Shown: piece by piece, positions 22,974-34,500 of the stretch
How the letters are laid out: each line of letters begins with the position of its first letter
Position numbering within the stretch: the stretch's first letter is position 1
Assembly (NCBI GenBank): GCA_907165135.1
Contig: OU015566.1
Span: 6,308,157 to 6,372,156, forward strand
DNA length: 64,000 bases
Direction of reading: 5' to 3'
Source: Oikopleura dioica
Lineage: Eukaryota; Chordata; Appendicularia; Copelata; Oikopleuridae
Notes under the pieces: generated by a model
What the model was told of the DNA's origin: nothing
Database searches by the model: none
What the model saw: the letters and a program-made list of their open reading frames with translations, nothing else
Made by a program: the position numbers and the translations under genes

Positions 22974-25502
22974 TTAGAGCTGTTTTCTGTCGATGGATGA
23001 TTCGTAAGCACGCGTAATGAAGCCACGCTGAAAGAAAATTTGCAATTTTTTTGCTGAAGAGTGTGAGTCTTCAATCAGCGTCTCTGATCTTTAGAAAAGA
23101 CAGGTTTAAAGGGTTTTGTGTACCTTTGCTAGCGAAGCGGGCACACCCCCTATATCAGCAGCGTTTTTAATATATTCCTTCTCGTCGAAGTAAGCAACGA
23201 CTTGGTCGATCTGCGGCCGCTGCTGGTCGCCGTGGCCGAGAAGATACTCTAAAAGCGTTTACTCTGAATCGATCATCCTCCAATTCAAACTCGCTCGTCT
23301 TTTTTACCTTTCATGTCCTGGACGATTTGCTCGTCGACTTTTTTGAACTGGGCGATTTCGGCCTCTTCTGCTTTCGGCGCGTTTTCCAGGCTCACCAGAA
23401 TGACTGACATGTTATCTCGCGAATTCTGAACAGAAAAGGATTGAAACTTAATTTCTGCAGCCGCAACCCGAGCTTTGCAACATGAGTAGAAGCTTTAGTC
23501 AGTAAAATATCACTGCATTTTTTTTTAGCCTTTACGAAAGATTTGACAGGACCCTTACTCAGGTTTCTACACAGTTAGCAAAGCACAGGCCGTTATCATT
23601 ACCTTTGCGAGACACAAGTCTAACAGGTCGTTTGTAACATCTCTCTGATCTCGTGCTTTCAACGGTTCGAAATTCATTTTCAATCAAGATCGTAAGAAAA
23701 TTTTGAGGTTTTTGATTGGCAGTCGATTAATTACTGGTTTCTTATTGGCCAAAAAAGGCCTTGCACACCACAATTCTTATTGCCCTTTTTCTGAACCGCT
23801 GGCTGAAGTATATCTCTTTGAGCAGAACTCCTCGATCTGTTCATTTTCCAAAACATCGTAAATGCCATCGCATGCGACGACGATGTAGTTGTCGTTTGCT
23901 GCGTCTCGGTCAACCACTGTCACGTCTGGTTCCGGCGACACCAGCTGCTCGTTGTCTGCCAGCTCAGTTTTTGTCTTGTAGTCGAAGTCGCCTGAAAATA
24001 ACGATGAGACGCCCTTAATTTCATTTTTTCATACCAAGCGCTCTGGAAACAGCGAGAGAACCGTTGATTCTTTGTATCATCACTCTTCCGCCCGCGTTTT
24101 CTATTCGCCTCTTTTCGTCTTCGTTCGTTGGCTTGTGGTCATGTGAGGCAAAGGCGACTTCTCTGTTGCGAATAAGTAGCGTTCGCGAATCGCCGATATT
24201 GAAGAAGAAAAAGTGCTTCGGCGTTATAAGCACGCCTGTTGCTGTACTAAAAGTCAGTTTTAATTCGATCAAATTCACAAATTCAATTCAGAAGAGCTTT
24301 TTTTCAGCGGGTTTCTTTGGGAGACAATCGCTTGGCTGATGAATATTATTCAGGATGATCGGGATCAATTCTCAATCGTTTATGAAGGGTATAAAATAAT
24401 AAAGATGATTCATCTTAGATGAATTTCAATAAGAAATTCTTATTCTTATTGAGAATTTAGGGAGAAGGATAAGGAGAAGCTAAAGAATCGAATAAAGCTG
24501 TCTTCAGATCTACGTAGTGGAATAGCCGTTGTCCAGACTCAGGGGAACTTAATCAAGTTCTTTTAAACTTTCAAAGACGCGAAATTTCTGCTATAGCAGC
24601 ATCTGCATATGCAGCATAGCCTATGCTTGAAAGCGCATGTGCTGTGTCATCTCAAGATCGAAGAGATCCAAGACAGAATGTCTTGTTGCGAAAGCACACA
24701 AAGAAAGTCTGTCCTGATGCTGATTAATTTGTTTACTATTCAGAATTTACTATTCATTTTATCGAACCATCAGTGATGGCCCATCACTGATATCCGAGTC
24801 TGAATTTGACTGACTCATCAGAAAAAAAGACTAGTCGTCAAGTTTTCCCTTTTTTCAGTTCTCGATTCCAATTTCTATTTGTCCAAAACTCAAAAGCTCT
24901 TACCATCCGCTCCGGTCGCCTCTGTCTTTCGTCTTCTGCCTCAGAACCGTGTCCCAGTGTCGGAACGCCTCAGAAAGACCTTGCTTTACTTCTTCGATGT
25001 CATATTTGTCGCCGCTCATGTCGCAAAATGGTTTTCTAGTGATCAGTTCTTCCACAAAGCTCTTTGCTGTTTCCTCGGCGACGTACTTTCCGGCGTGCCC
25101 GTCGAACACTGCGAACATCGACACATCTTGCAGCTTTTCTGACAAACCGATCTATAAAAAGGGTAATAAGGATAACTATCGAGTCGATAGGCTATCCACA
25201 AAACTTGAGTCCTGAGAAGACTACGATGAAAAGCCGCTACGCGGCTTTTTTAAAACGAAGCCGCGAAGCGGCTTCGCCTAATCGCCATTATAGTCTATTT
25301 TCATGTTTTGTCGATTTTTATTCGAAAAATTCCACTACGCGGCATTTGAATAAAGGCTGATTTATAGACTAACCGTGGTAATGTGTGCATCTTCCATGTC
25401 GACTCTCCAGCCCTGCATAGCGCCCATGCTCCAAGTGAGTCCATTTTTCGATCCCTCTTCCGATTTGATGTAGGTCAACGGTTTCGGCAAGAACGCTCCC
25501 AT
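22974..25502 (-). CDS. PPM1A: PP2C-family protein phosphatase, PPM1A/PPM1B type
   Basis: Eight exons give 372 aa (human PPM1A has 382). A Mg/Mn-dependent Ser/Thr phosphatase that typically dampens stress-kinase signalling. Signature segments are collinear with PPM1[10 protein letters not shown] start (Gly2 offers a myristoylation site), [50 protein letters not shown]-type [52 protein letters not shown] and [12 protein letters not shown]. Exons: 25502-25374, 25151-24904, 24246-24035, 23991-23815, 23655-23600, 23425-23308, 23248-23124, 23027-22974. One intron (23814-23656) is GA-AG. The choice between PPM1A and PPM1B cannot be made from sequence alone. Confidence 0.93.
23471..23592. mobile_element. 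PAL element (copy 6, degenerate) in a PPM1 intron
   Basis: GCTTTGCAACATGAGTAGAA left and CCCTTACTCAGGTTTCTACA plus CAGTTAGCAAAGC right. It lies inside the intron 23426-23599. Confidence 0.6.
23656..23814 (-). other. GA-AG intron of PPM1 with inverted-repeat ends (candidate introner)
   Basis: Frame and homology require a break after EEFCSK and restart at [13 protein letters not shown]. The intron starts GATATACTTCAGCCAGCGGT followed by TCAGAAA. The reverse complement of its end reads CTTTCAACGGTTCGAAATTC. CGGTTC-GAAA is shared, and resembles the ends of the 1.6-kb PYROXD1 intron. Confidence 0.65.
24247..24903. other. Long PPM1 intron with small dyads
   Basis: A 657-nt canonical intron. Holds an 11-bp-arm hairpin ATCAGTGATGG/CCATCACTGAT near 24770-24792 and other short dyads (GATTCATCTTAGATGAAT near 24408). 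No gene is seen. Confidence 0.4.
25190..25330. repeat. PAL-related fragment with GCCGC hairpin (copy 7) in PPM1 intron 1
   Basis: ATCCACAAAACTTGAGTCCT followed by AAAGCCGCTACGCGGCTTTT and GAAGCCGCGAAGCGGCTTCG. Confidence 0.5.
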
Positions 25503-27090
25503 ACTCGATCAAATTCTAGTGCCGAGATTATCGTCCCTTCCTTCTGCGCGTTTTGATTGTTTCTCGATTGAGCAAATTGTCACGAAGCCGCTTCTCAGTT
25601 TAATTTTCTGAAAAGGAGAAAAACCGTGAAGGTCAAATATCACAAGAGCAAATGTTTGAAGAATACGAAAAAATAGACAGAGGCCGAACTAGCTGGGTGG
25701 AGCCGGACAATTCAAAATTCAGCTTCAATTGAATTCGCTTTCATTTCTTTTCAGCGAAATAATGAGCGAAAACGCCCGAAAACGGAGAATTCGAAAAGTG
25801 GAGAATTTGACACTAGCGCTCGTAAAAAAGCTGGCCCTCGATCTTGATATTTAAAGATATTAGCGCGCTGTGACGGCTTATTATGAGAAACTGTTTTCCC
25901 TACGGCTTATTACTAATAAACTGAAATACTGTAAAACTCGTTTTGAAATGCGGTGTTTTCAATTCTCAGTACCCGGGCTCGGCAAACTGAGTCGCGGTCT
26001 AAAAGAAGCAAAGCGGCTACGCTAGAATTCTAAAAAAGATTAATTGATGATTTTTTGTTGAAATTGGCAAATTATCGAGCACTAATTTGGTCAAATAAAA
26101 CGAGAATTTTCTGAAAATGGATTCAGTTGAAAAGTGTTTTCAAAAAGGATTCTTCACTGCTTTCATTTGAAATTATGCTGGTCTCTCTTATAAAAAAAAC
26201 TTTAAAAAGTGGACTCATCGCGAGTGAGTAATAAATCTACCGCACATTTTAAATAAAACGAATCTTCTCGTAAGTCATAATTTTTTATTTGCTTGACCAT
26301 GCGCGCTTTTCCCTTTTTTACAACGAGCTCTTTTTACGCTCTCCTTTATTATTTACCTCCTTTTCAAATCGTGAGTCTGCTCAGAACTCTTTCTGCGGTG
26401 GTAATTTATATCCGAATATCTCTGCCTATATACCTCCTTTATGGGACCTAATTGAGTAGAACTAATATTCAATAAATTCATTTGCTTCTTTGAGAATCTA
26501 GAGAAGCGTCGTCGAGAATTCAAATCATCCCTGCAATCTTGAGAATCTCTTCCATGATTTCAAAACTAAATTTCGGTGAAAAATGATTTTTTTAAGAATT
26601 GAGAATCTTTTCGACATGGGTTCTGAAACCTGTATAAAAACCTGAGTCAGGGCTTGGCTACCTGCGTAGAGACCCTGAGTCAGGATTTGAATACAGATAC
26701 ATTTGAAGCCGCGAAGCGGCTTTTCCAGAAAACACGGCACTTTTAAATCCTGACTCAGGTTTTCTGCACAGGTTCACGAGCTATTGCAGACCATGACTTA
26801 GATTTCAACAAAGATTCTGAGCCCTATTTTCAGCTTTCTTTTGAACATGGTATATTACTTTTTTGAATAATAAAAGAGAGAGAGGAGTGAATAAAACGAA
26901 AATTCTGGCTTCGTTAGCAGACACATAAAAGACAGATATTAAAAATACTGGCAGGAAGAAGAAATTTTAAATTTCAGAAAAAGTTGAAAACAAAGTTGGA
27001 CGAAGTTGAGTCGCGGCTTCGAATAAAGGAGGAGTGAAACAGGATAAATTATCTATTAAAGTTTGCAGCTCTAGTTTTCTTCAATTGGCT
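25503..27090. other. Intergenic region between PPM1 and FYTTD1, repeat-bearing
   Basis: 1.6 kb without a supported gene. It contains a PAL arm at 25977-26010 and a compound PAL element at 26620-26785. Confidence 0.5.
26620..26785. mobile_element. Compound PAL element (copy 8)
   Basis: Two left-type arms in series (AACCTGTATAAAAACCTGAG; TGGCTACCTGCGTAGAGACC), the internal GAAGCCGCGAAGCGGCTTTT and a right arm TCCTGACTCAGGTTTTCTGC with ACAGGTTCACGAGC. This suggests one copy inserted in or recombined with another. Confidence 0.65.
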
Positions 27091-29210
27091 TCATCGTCTG
27101 TTTCCGCCTCTGCCGCCTCGTTTTTGAGCTCCTCCTCGACGAGCTCCGCCTCTTCCGCCGCCTCGGCCAGCGTTAACTTTTCGCCCCGCGCTCTTCAGCA
27201 GCTGGCTGAATCGGTCGTCCAAAGATGTTTCCTGAGATCCGGAAGTTTTCAGCGTGTCTCGGACCACTTGCGCTTTTCCTCGGCCTCGGCTAGGGAAAAC
27301 ATGATAAGATTTTGAAGACAACAAAGAGAAACTGAGCTCAGAAGTCTGCGCAATGCTAACTGAAAAGCCGCGCAGCGGCTTTTACAAATATAACCGCGAA
27401 GCGGCTTCGATTTCTATTCATTTCTGGCGATGAAACAACTTACCCAGATGGACCTCGATTCTTGATTTTGATCGAAACACCGCCAGTATTTTGCTGTCTT
27501 CTATTTCCCTGCTTTTGTCCTTGTTGATTTCCGCGCTTTTGGACCTTGTTCTTGTTGGGTTGTCGCTGAATTCGCTGGTTGTTCTGGTTTTGCGCCTTTT
27601 TCGGAGCTCCACCGGCTTTCCTAAAAAAAGTAAATAAAGAAAGGAGAGATAAGAGCTTACTTTTGAGGAGTTTTTCTTGGTGCTGGCTGAACTGCCTTCT
27701 TCTGCGCGGGAGTGAGCGTCTTCTCGAGCTTTTTGTTGGCGTCGTTGACAGCCTTCACCGCCTTTTGAAGAGTCGCCCGAGCTTTGTTCAACCTGTCGAT
27801 CGCCGCTTTTTGAGTGATGGTCTTCTGCGGGGCCTTTTTCTGGACCTTCTTCGCTCCTCCAGCTCCAGCTTGGGTCTTTTTCTGCGCCTGCTTCTTCGAT
27901 TTTTGTTAGTTGAATGTCGGATTTGATCCTTTACCTTCTGGGTCTGTTTTTGGCCTTGTTTCTGAGCCCCTTGGTTCTTTGGTTTTTGCCCGGCTTGGTT
28001 CCTCTTGGCGGCGCCCTGGTTCGCCTTGGCGTTAGCCTTGTTGCCCGCGTTTTTGGCTCCACGCTTGGGTTGCTGCCGGGTTCCGGCAGCTCCGGCCTTT
28101 TTAGGGCCGCCTTTTCCCTTGCTTTGGGTCTTGGAAGACTTGATAATGTCGTCTATAAAGAGAGATGGTAAATAAAGGACTCTGAAAGGTGGATGATGAT
28201 GATAATGAATCTGAAGTCGTTGTTGTTGGCGAATTGGTTGAATTTGAGTTGAAATTGAAATTCAGCTGGGTTCATTTTCGTTTTGGGCAACAGAGAGCAG
28301 GAGCAGTCCACAACATTCATTTCAAAAACAATCACTTGATTTGAACGATTTTGACGATTTTCGTGACGAGCCAAAAGTTCGCCAAAAAGAACCGACGTCC
28401 CAAGTGCTGGTTTATAAAAGATGTGTGTGCCCACATTATTTTTTTTAATCGCGCATTTTGGGGGCGGCCGATGCCATTTTGGCCGAGTCAGATTCGCCCT
28501 GAGGAGAGTGATCAAGTCACTTTTCCTCAGTTTTCCGAGTTTTCTAGCGCAAGTTTTGCGGCGAGCGCTAGAAGGAAAAACGGGTCAAAAGTGGATTTTT
28601 GTCGCGAAATATTTGAGGTTGGAACTTTCGGACTTGCTTCTCGAAAGAAGCGGTAAACCAGCAAAGGCCGGATTTGCTACTTTACCGGGCTGGAGAGCCG
28701 GATAAAGAGCAAGTTTCCGGGTCGAAGAAAAACTTCTGACCCGGATCCACTTTGGGGCACAAAAGAGTTGTCAAAAAGTGGTCAGAAATGACCTTGTTTT
28801 CTCGCCTCTAGGCAGGTCCAACTCTGCCTCGAGGGAAATGAAAAGTGACTCGTTTTGAAGAGTCTTAAAATTTGACCGGCTCTACGAAAAAACCGGCAAA
28901 AATTTTTGACAACTCGTGACTCAGCAATTCCACTGCTGAATCATCTTTCGTTCTACTTTCGACTCGAATAAGCCGAAAGTATTAATGAAATCACGGAAGA
29001 CACGCCCAAGGGCATGTCAACCTGGACCCGTGGGAAATCTGACTTTACCCCCATTCCAATTTGGAATTATGCGGATTTTCTAAGTTTAACAAAGTTTTAA
29101 ACTTTAATTCTAGAGGAGGAAAGAGCCGGAAATTCGCGTGAAATCGAGTTTTTCTGTTTGAATTTTTCTGTACCTAAGGCCATATCGATCTTGTCAGTTT
29201 GTCCAGCCAT
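27091..29210 (-). CDS. FYTTD1: UAP56-interacting factor (mRNA export adaptor)
   Basis: Five exons (29210-29174, 28152-27935, 27893-27661, 27620-27444, 27289-27091) give 287 aa, all in phase. The N-terminus carries a UAP56-binding motif, TDKIDMALDDIIK. It is followed by a very Lys/Gln/Ala-rich basic region, the segment NTGGVSIKIKNRG (compare the NGGILTVSIDN stretch of vertebrate UIF), the C-terminal SLDDRFSQLLK (compare TLNERFGILK) and an Arg/Gly tail. These three anchors in order identify UIF/FYTTD1, which loads the helicase UAP56 and NXF1 onto spliced mRNA in the nucleus. ALYREF shares the first motif but would need an RRM, which is absent. Intron 1 is 1021 nt, unusually long here. A second GCCGC-hairpin fragment lies in the intron 27290-27443. 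Confidence 0.82.
27358..27410. repeat. GCCGC hairpin fragment related to PAL interiors
   Basis: GAAAAGCCGCGCAGCGGCTT followed by ACCGCGAAGCGGCTTCG, within the last FYTTD1 intron. Confidence 0.5.
28153..29173. other. 1-kb first intron of FYTTD1
   Basis: Long for this genome. GC content is locally higher, with an imperfect dyad near 28918-28950 (GACTCAGCAATTCCACTGCT). I see no gene or family repeat in it. Confidence 0.4.
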
Positions 29211-29596
29211 CGTTAAGTTTTTTTGCTTTTCTTCTTAGTTTTTCTCAAAAAAGATTGATTTTTTTCTTTCAAATCGGCGTTTTTGAAAAATTGAGTTAGA
29301 TTCTCGAAAACGGGAGCTTTTATCGCGCGCGACGTAGCGGGTGCCAGACGCGAGCAGCTGATTGGTCACTTGCCGAGTGGGCGCGAATTATTACTGAAGA
29401 GCGAGACAATACCGAAATTATTTCTTTTCTTCGGGAAAAGACGGGAATGGTCATTTTGAATTGCGAATGATTGAAATTATTCAACTGGAACATACGAGGA
29501 TAGAAGAATTGATTGGAAAGGCTCGAAAATTACCTAGGTTTTTCTAGAGCTAACGTGCTTCTAGAAAATCCCTATGAATAACTATATTTTCACTAA

Positions 29597-29844
29597 GAAT
29601 ATTTAATCTTCAGAACTTATGGCGGCTTTAAAATTATTTATCGATTAGTCAGCTTTTTAGAGCAATTTTCATTATTATGATGTGCCATAAAATTATGATT
29701 TCTTAAGCTCAGTGCAACTGTGTTTGTGATTTTATAATTTTATGGTGCATCATTATTCTGAAAATCGCTATAAAAAAGCTGACTAAGCGATAAATCATTT
29801 TATAGCTGCCATAAATTCTGCAAATTATTAAAAAACAATATTCT
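29597..29844. mobile_element. AT-rich long hairpin (MITE-like)
   Basis: The left arm (from AGAATATTTAATCTTCAGAA through AGTCAGCTTTTTAGAG and ATTATTATGATG) is the inverse of the right arm (CATCATTATTCTGAAAATCG, AAAAAAGCTGACTAAGCGAT, AACAATATTCT). The arms are about 100 bp with mismatches around a loop of about 50 bp. It lies between divergent genes. Confidence 0.7.
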
Positions 29845-29919
29845 CAATTCAAAGAACATAAAATCTGTATTGAGAATATTCAAACACAGAAAAACATATA
29901 TATTGGAGCCCTTCTGCAG

Positions 29920-30955
29920 ATTTTATCGTTGAAAATTTGGAGCTAGAATTCTCCGCTTATGAAAAACTCGAGCGTCTGATTCTGCACGAGCTACTCGGCT
30001 CCATCAACAGTCAGGGCGTGACTACAGTAGCTGTCAACGGCGATGAGGATATTATTGGCCTCTGCTTGGCCCAGCGGTCGACGGCCGCGCTCCCCAGGGA
30101 GAGTTGGAACCACTATCTCAAAAGAATTTCGTCATCCGGGTACCGAGCCGCCTTTTCAAGGCCATTGCGTAATCATTTATTCTAGTTCGATTTGGGAGGG
30201 ATCGCTGGAACTGATGAAATCTTTGAATAGCTCGCTCCAAAGTCTCCCCGAAATTGAGTGGCGAAAGAATCTCGCTTCTTCGACTTCCTGGGCGATGAGT
30301 TTCATCACCAACCACAGTCAGCTGATCAACCAGTTGGTCGAATATCAAAGCAAAGTTGAGAAGCTCTTTTCTTCCGTCAGCTGCTCGATTCAAGCGAAAA
30401 ATCAACAAGGAAACCAGCATGAAATTCTTGCAGTTCCATTTGTTCTTGTTTCCAAAGAATACAGGTGCGACTTTTAACAGTCAAAAAATGTGTAGAGGGG
30501 GCTACAGGTAGCGACATTTTTAGCGACAAAATCTGTCATCAATCAACCATCAGATTTAGACAAAAAACGGCTTTTCTTGTTGCCAAAAGACAAGCAACAA
30601 AATTTTACTGACTTGTGCGACAAAAAATATGTCGCATTTTTGTCGCTTTCTGGCGTCTCCGTCGAAATAACAGATTTCCATCCAAAAGCTTGACAAAATC
30701 TGTTTCAGAAAACAGGGGCTGATAACGATGATGCTCTCCGATCTGCACGATTTCTGCCGATTAGAGCGACTCCCCGAACTGCATCTTATCTACCCGACCG
30801 GCTTCGGATCGCTCTCCAAATCTCCTTCTTTTCATCAAGCTCAGCTTTCCCACTCAAGTTCTGAAAGCTCTTCTTCTTCAACTTCATTTCCTTCAAAAAA
30901 CTCAAGTTCCAATTTTTCCCTGAATTTAAATTTGTTCACTTCAAGAATCGAATAA
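29920..30955 (+). CDS. Unrecognised conserved-looking protein, 3' part
   Basis: Coding signal begins after CTTCTGCAG at 29920. Frames join in phase: 29920-30123 (ends SWNHYLK), then 30161-30464 (HCVIIYSSSIWEG, through VPFVLVSKEYR), then about 30710-30955 (KQGLITMMLSDLHDFCRLER, ending in a Ser-rich tail). The first junction needs a 37-nt GA-AG intron (30124-30160). The last junction is GT-AG with phase 2. The upstream start was not found; a possible first exon with an ATG near 29469 lies before the long hairpin. I recognise no family. The protein is soluble, without signal peptide or membrane segment in the visible part, roughly 250 aa. Its own poly(A) signal was not identified. Confidence 0.5.
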
Positions 30956-31554
30956 ATCAAAAAAGATATGTCATGAAAGCTGCGGTTTTCCATTTTTCTT
31001 CGGCTCAATTATGGGATTTCGATCGTAGTAAAAAAGGGCTGAAAGATGGGTCCAATCAGCGAAAAGCGCTCTTTGAGATAGGCAGACACTGCATCGGTCA
31101 ATAGACTTGATTATTCGAACAAAAAAAAAAACGAGGAAAAGAGAAAATCCCCGCGTTTTTTCTTCTTTCATGCGTTCTGATTTTTGCGATTTATTCTGCC
31201 TTATATTGAAAATTGTATCTGTCGCCTTAGAATTAATTTCTGACTTCTTTGAGAATATTTGAATGATCACGTGATTGATCGTTTTTAAAAGGAAAAATAT
31301 TTGCTAGATTCACGAAGCGACTAAAATTGCGACAAAATTTGCGTGGGCGGCTTTTTTGGGGAAAATGTCTCGAATTATTAGAAAACTGCGACAATTCTGG
31401 GCAAAATTTGTGCCGCCAACGCATATTTTGTCGCTTTTTTGTCGCTTCATCGTTGTTTTTAAAATAATCGAAGATGTTCAATTTTTAACAGAAAACTCCT
31501 AGAATGCGCGAAACGATAAGTTGAAAAATAATTCTGTGCCTTTTTTCTTCGTGA
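30956..31554. other. Intergenic region upstream of SBF
   Basis: Presumed SBF promoter. AT-rich; minus-strand open frames lack supporting features. Confidence 0.4.
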
Positions 31555-34500
31555 ATGTTTTTGGCCGACTACTTCGCCATAATCCGTAGCGATGCGGAAT
31601 CGCAGTCTGGTTGTCGCATCTCCTGTCGAATCCCCGCCGAAGATCATGAGCACTTGGCCTTTCCTGGCGGCTCGGAAAGCTTCGCTATTCCAAATGGCTG
31701 GGCAAACACCAAAACCCACCAGTCGCCGATGTTTCACATGCTGACGAATACGAAAGTGGATGGAACGGTTTATTACTCCGTCTTTTTACCTTTTATACGG
31801 TCGTCAAGGAAAGAGTTTAGAATTAAATTCAAATTTTGAATCGTCAAATTCTCGAAGGAAGATTCTTTTACTAAAGAATATTTTTCATTTGAACTCAAAA
31901 AGGAGGTTGAAGAAGAGTACGAGCCGACCTGTTTGATGCTAGTCTCGAGCCACTCGTATTTCCAACCGCTGAAGAATGCATTATTCATGCTCTTCGACCA
32001 GCACGTCCGCCGCTCCGAAGATCTGGAAAAGCTCCTGGCACACATTCTCGCACAGCAAGTCCCAACGCCCGGTTGGAAAACGCCTGTCCGCTTCAATCTC
32101 GGCGACAGAATGACCCAGCACGCGGTTCAAGCGCCTCAATCCCCGACGATTCCGGCAACGGGCGATTCTATTGCAAAATTGTTGAATTACCTTGGCCCTA
32201 GAAACTTGATCACTCTAGTCGTGTTGCTTTTGACGGATTACAAAATCGCTCTTTTCGGAAAATCTTTCTCCGCTCTTGCCGAAGCCTCCCGAGCTCTCGT
32301 CGCGCTGATCTACCCCTTCACCTACACAGGCACTTTGATTCCCGTGCTGCCCAAGAACTTGGCCGACTACCTCATGTCTCCCGTTCCATTCCTCGTAGGC
32401 GTCCACACCGATATCTGGGAATCCCGCCGTTCGGACTGCCCCGACGTCGTTGGCTGCGATATTGACGGTGGAAAGCTCGTTATTCCGGACAATTTCGTCG
32501 TTCCCAAGCTTCCGCATTCGGTCGACAAGGAGCTTGTTCATAGATTGACGCTTGTTGCTAAGGAAAGGATGCGAATCATCAGTGTTCTTGTTTAAAGCAA
32601 GTGGGGCTCGCGAACCTGTGCAGAAAACCTGACGCAGGGTCCAAAAATCTTTAATGAAAAGCCGCGGAGCGGCTTTTTTACAACGAAGCCGCGAAGCAGT
32701 TTTGCAAGGGTTAGAAAATTGATAGTAAGATAATTTTGCGAAGCCGCTTGTGCTTTCTCAGACCCTGACTCAGGTTTTCAACACAGTTTACCGAGCTCAG
32801 ACACAAATATAAAATGAATCCTTGAAAAAGCCTGCTCTTGTCTCCGCCGATCTGGCTTTTCCGCCCAAAAGCTCGCCCAAAGCCCGGGCCCCGTTCTCGA
32901 CAAAGAAGTTCGCGCAATTTTCCTGATGACCCTCGTCCGCATTCTCTCCAACTACCGTTCCTCGCTCCAGTTCAGCCGCATCCACCCAGAAGTCCAAACA
33001 AAGCTCAACCGTCAAGAATTTCTACAAAGCGCAGATCCCCAAGATTTCAAAGTGAAACTCTCCGCCGCGCAGAGTTTTCAAGTTTTCGTCCAAGAAAGAG
33101 GACCCTCTTTCCGCCCACTGGATTTATTCGACAATTTGATGGAAGATTTCGATGAAAAGAACCCGCCAGAATTTGATACGCAAAGTATAACGCTGTCCAG
33201 GGAGGTGATTAAAGTAAGGAACGAGTTCATGGTCAATGAAATGCCGAAATGGAACGATCGGGAAGGGATCTTTATTTCATTGTAGTAGTTTGGTTTAATT
33301 TTTCATTTTGAGGGAACAAAGTTCTTTTCTTGTCGATTTGGTCATTTTCAGGCGGCGAAGAAAAAAGGCGCCGCGTAAGTTAAAAATCGATTTTTCTGAT
33401 TCTGTAGATCCCAAATAAGCCTCGACTTATCTGAGTGCATGCCTGCGGAATTAATGAATTTCAGGAGCGTGGTTCGCAAAAAAATACAAGTAGGACAAAA
33501 CAGAGTGCAGTAAAAAGAAAAGCTACGGTGTCTATTAAATCGCATTAGTGCAGCTTTTGGCGAACCTAAGTGTTTAGTAATGGACTTGAAACTTTTGAAG
33601 CGGAGTCGATTCCTGACCTGTCGGATTTGTCCGTCATGGGCCAAAGAGAAAGACTGCTCGATGGCAAGAATCAGAACAGATTTCAGTTTTGGCTTAAAGC
33701 TCGATCAAAATTCAAGGAAAAGAAATGGAATTCAGGGTCTGTGTTAACAACCTGACTTAGGGTCAAGAAAGGGCCGAAAAGCAGCTTCGATAGAATGAAT
33801 AAGGTAGATATGGATGATTATTCTAGTCTTTCTGTATTAAAGCTCTCTCTGGACCTTGATTTAGGTTTCTACACAGGTTTTCGAGGACAGGGACATGATT
33901 TCTCGTAAATTTTATTGCTTCTGCAGAAAACCTGAGTCGGGTTTAGAAATCTAATACCAAGTAGCGGGTTTAAATTTTTGCTCTGAGCCTGACTCAGGTT
34001 TTACTCACAGATTGCGGAGCACAGTCCATATTCTACCACTGCTGAACTGGCATTCTTTCTTGTTTTCACCAAAATCCAAAACTGTTAACAGGCTGAGCCA
34101 CAAACGAGCGTCAGAATCGTCCACGAAATCCAGCCAGTTTCAGTTGTCGAGCTGGATACAGAAAGTCAACGTCACCAAAACGTGCTCGACGAGTTCCTAC
34201 GTCATGTGGAGGCAAATTGCATCACCGAAATGCGAAAGAAAATCCCTGGTGCTTGTCGAGCCCTGCAAAAGTCGTTTATTCGAGCGCGACTGTTGGAAAC
34301 GCTCAAGAATTGGAGCGAAGGAGTGATGAGCCAAGACTCCGATCCGAAGGGTTTGAGCGATGCGCAGTTTTATTATATTCAGTTGCTGCTCGATTTGACA
34401 CTCAAGAACTCGGAAAAGAACAAGGACCAGTATCACGTCGCCAGCTCGGTGATCGCCATTTCCGCGGAGCTGGGAAGAAAGGTCGAGACGGAGCAAGGGG

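Noticed and set aside
27091-29210. ALYREF (RNA export adaptor with RRM)
   Set aside because: The N-terminal UAP56-binding motif fits, but no RRM is present. Two further motifs fit UIF/FYTTD1.
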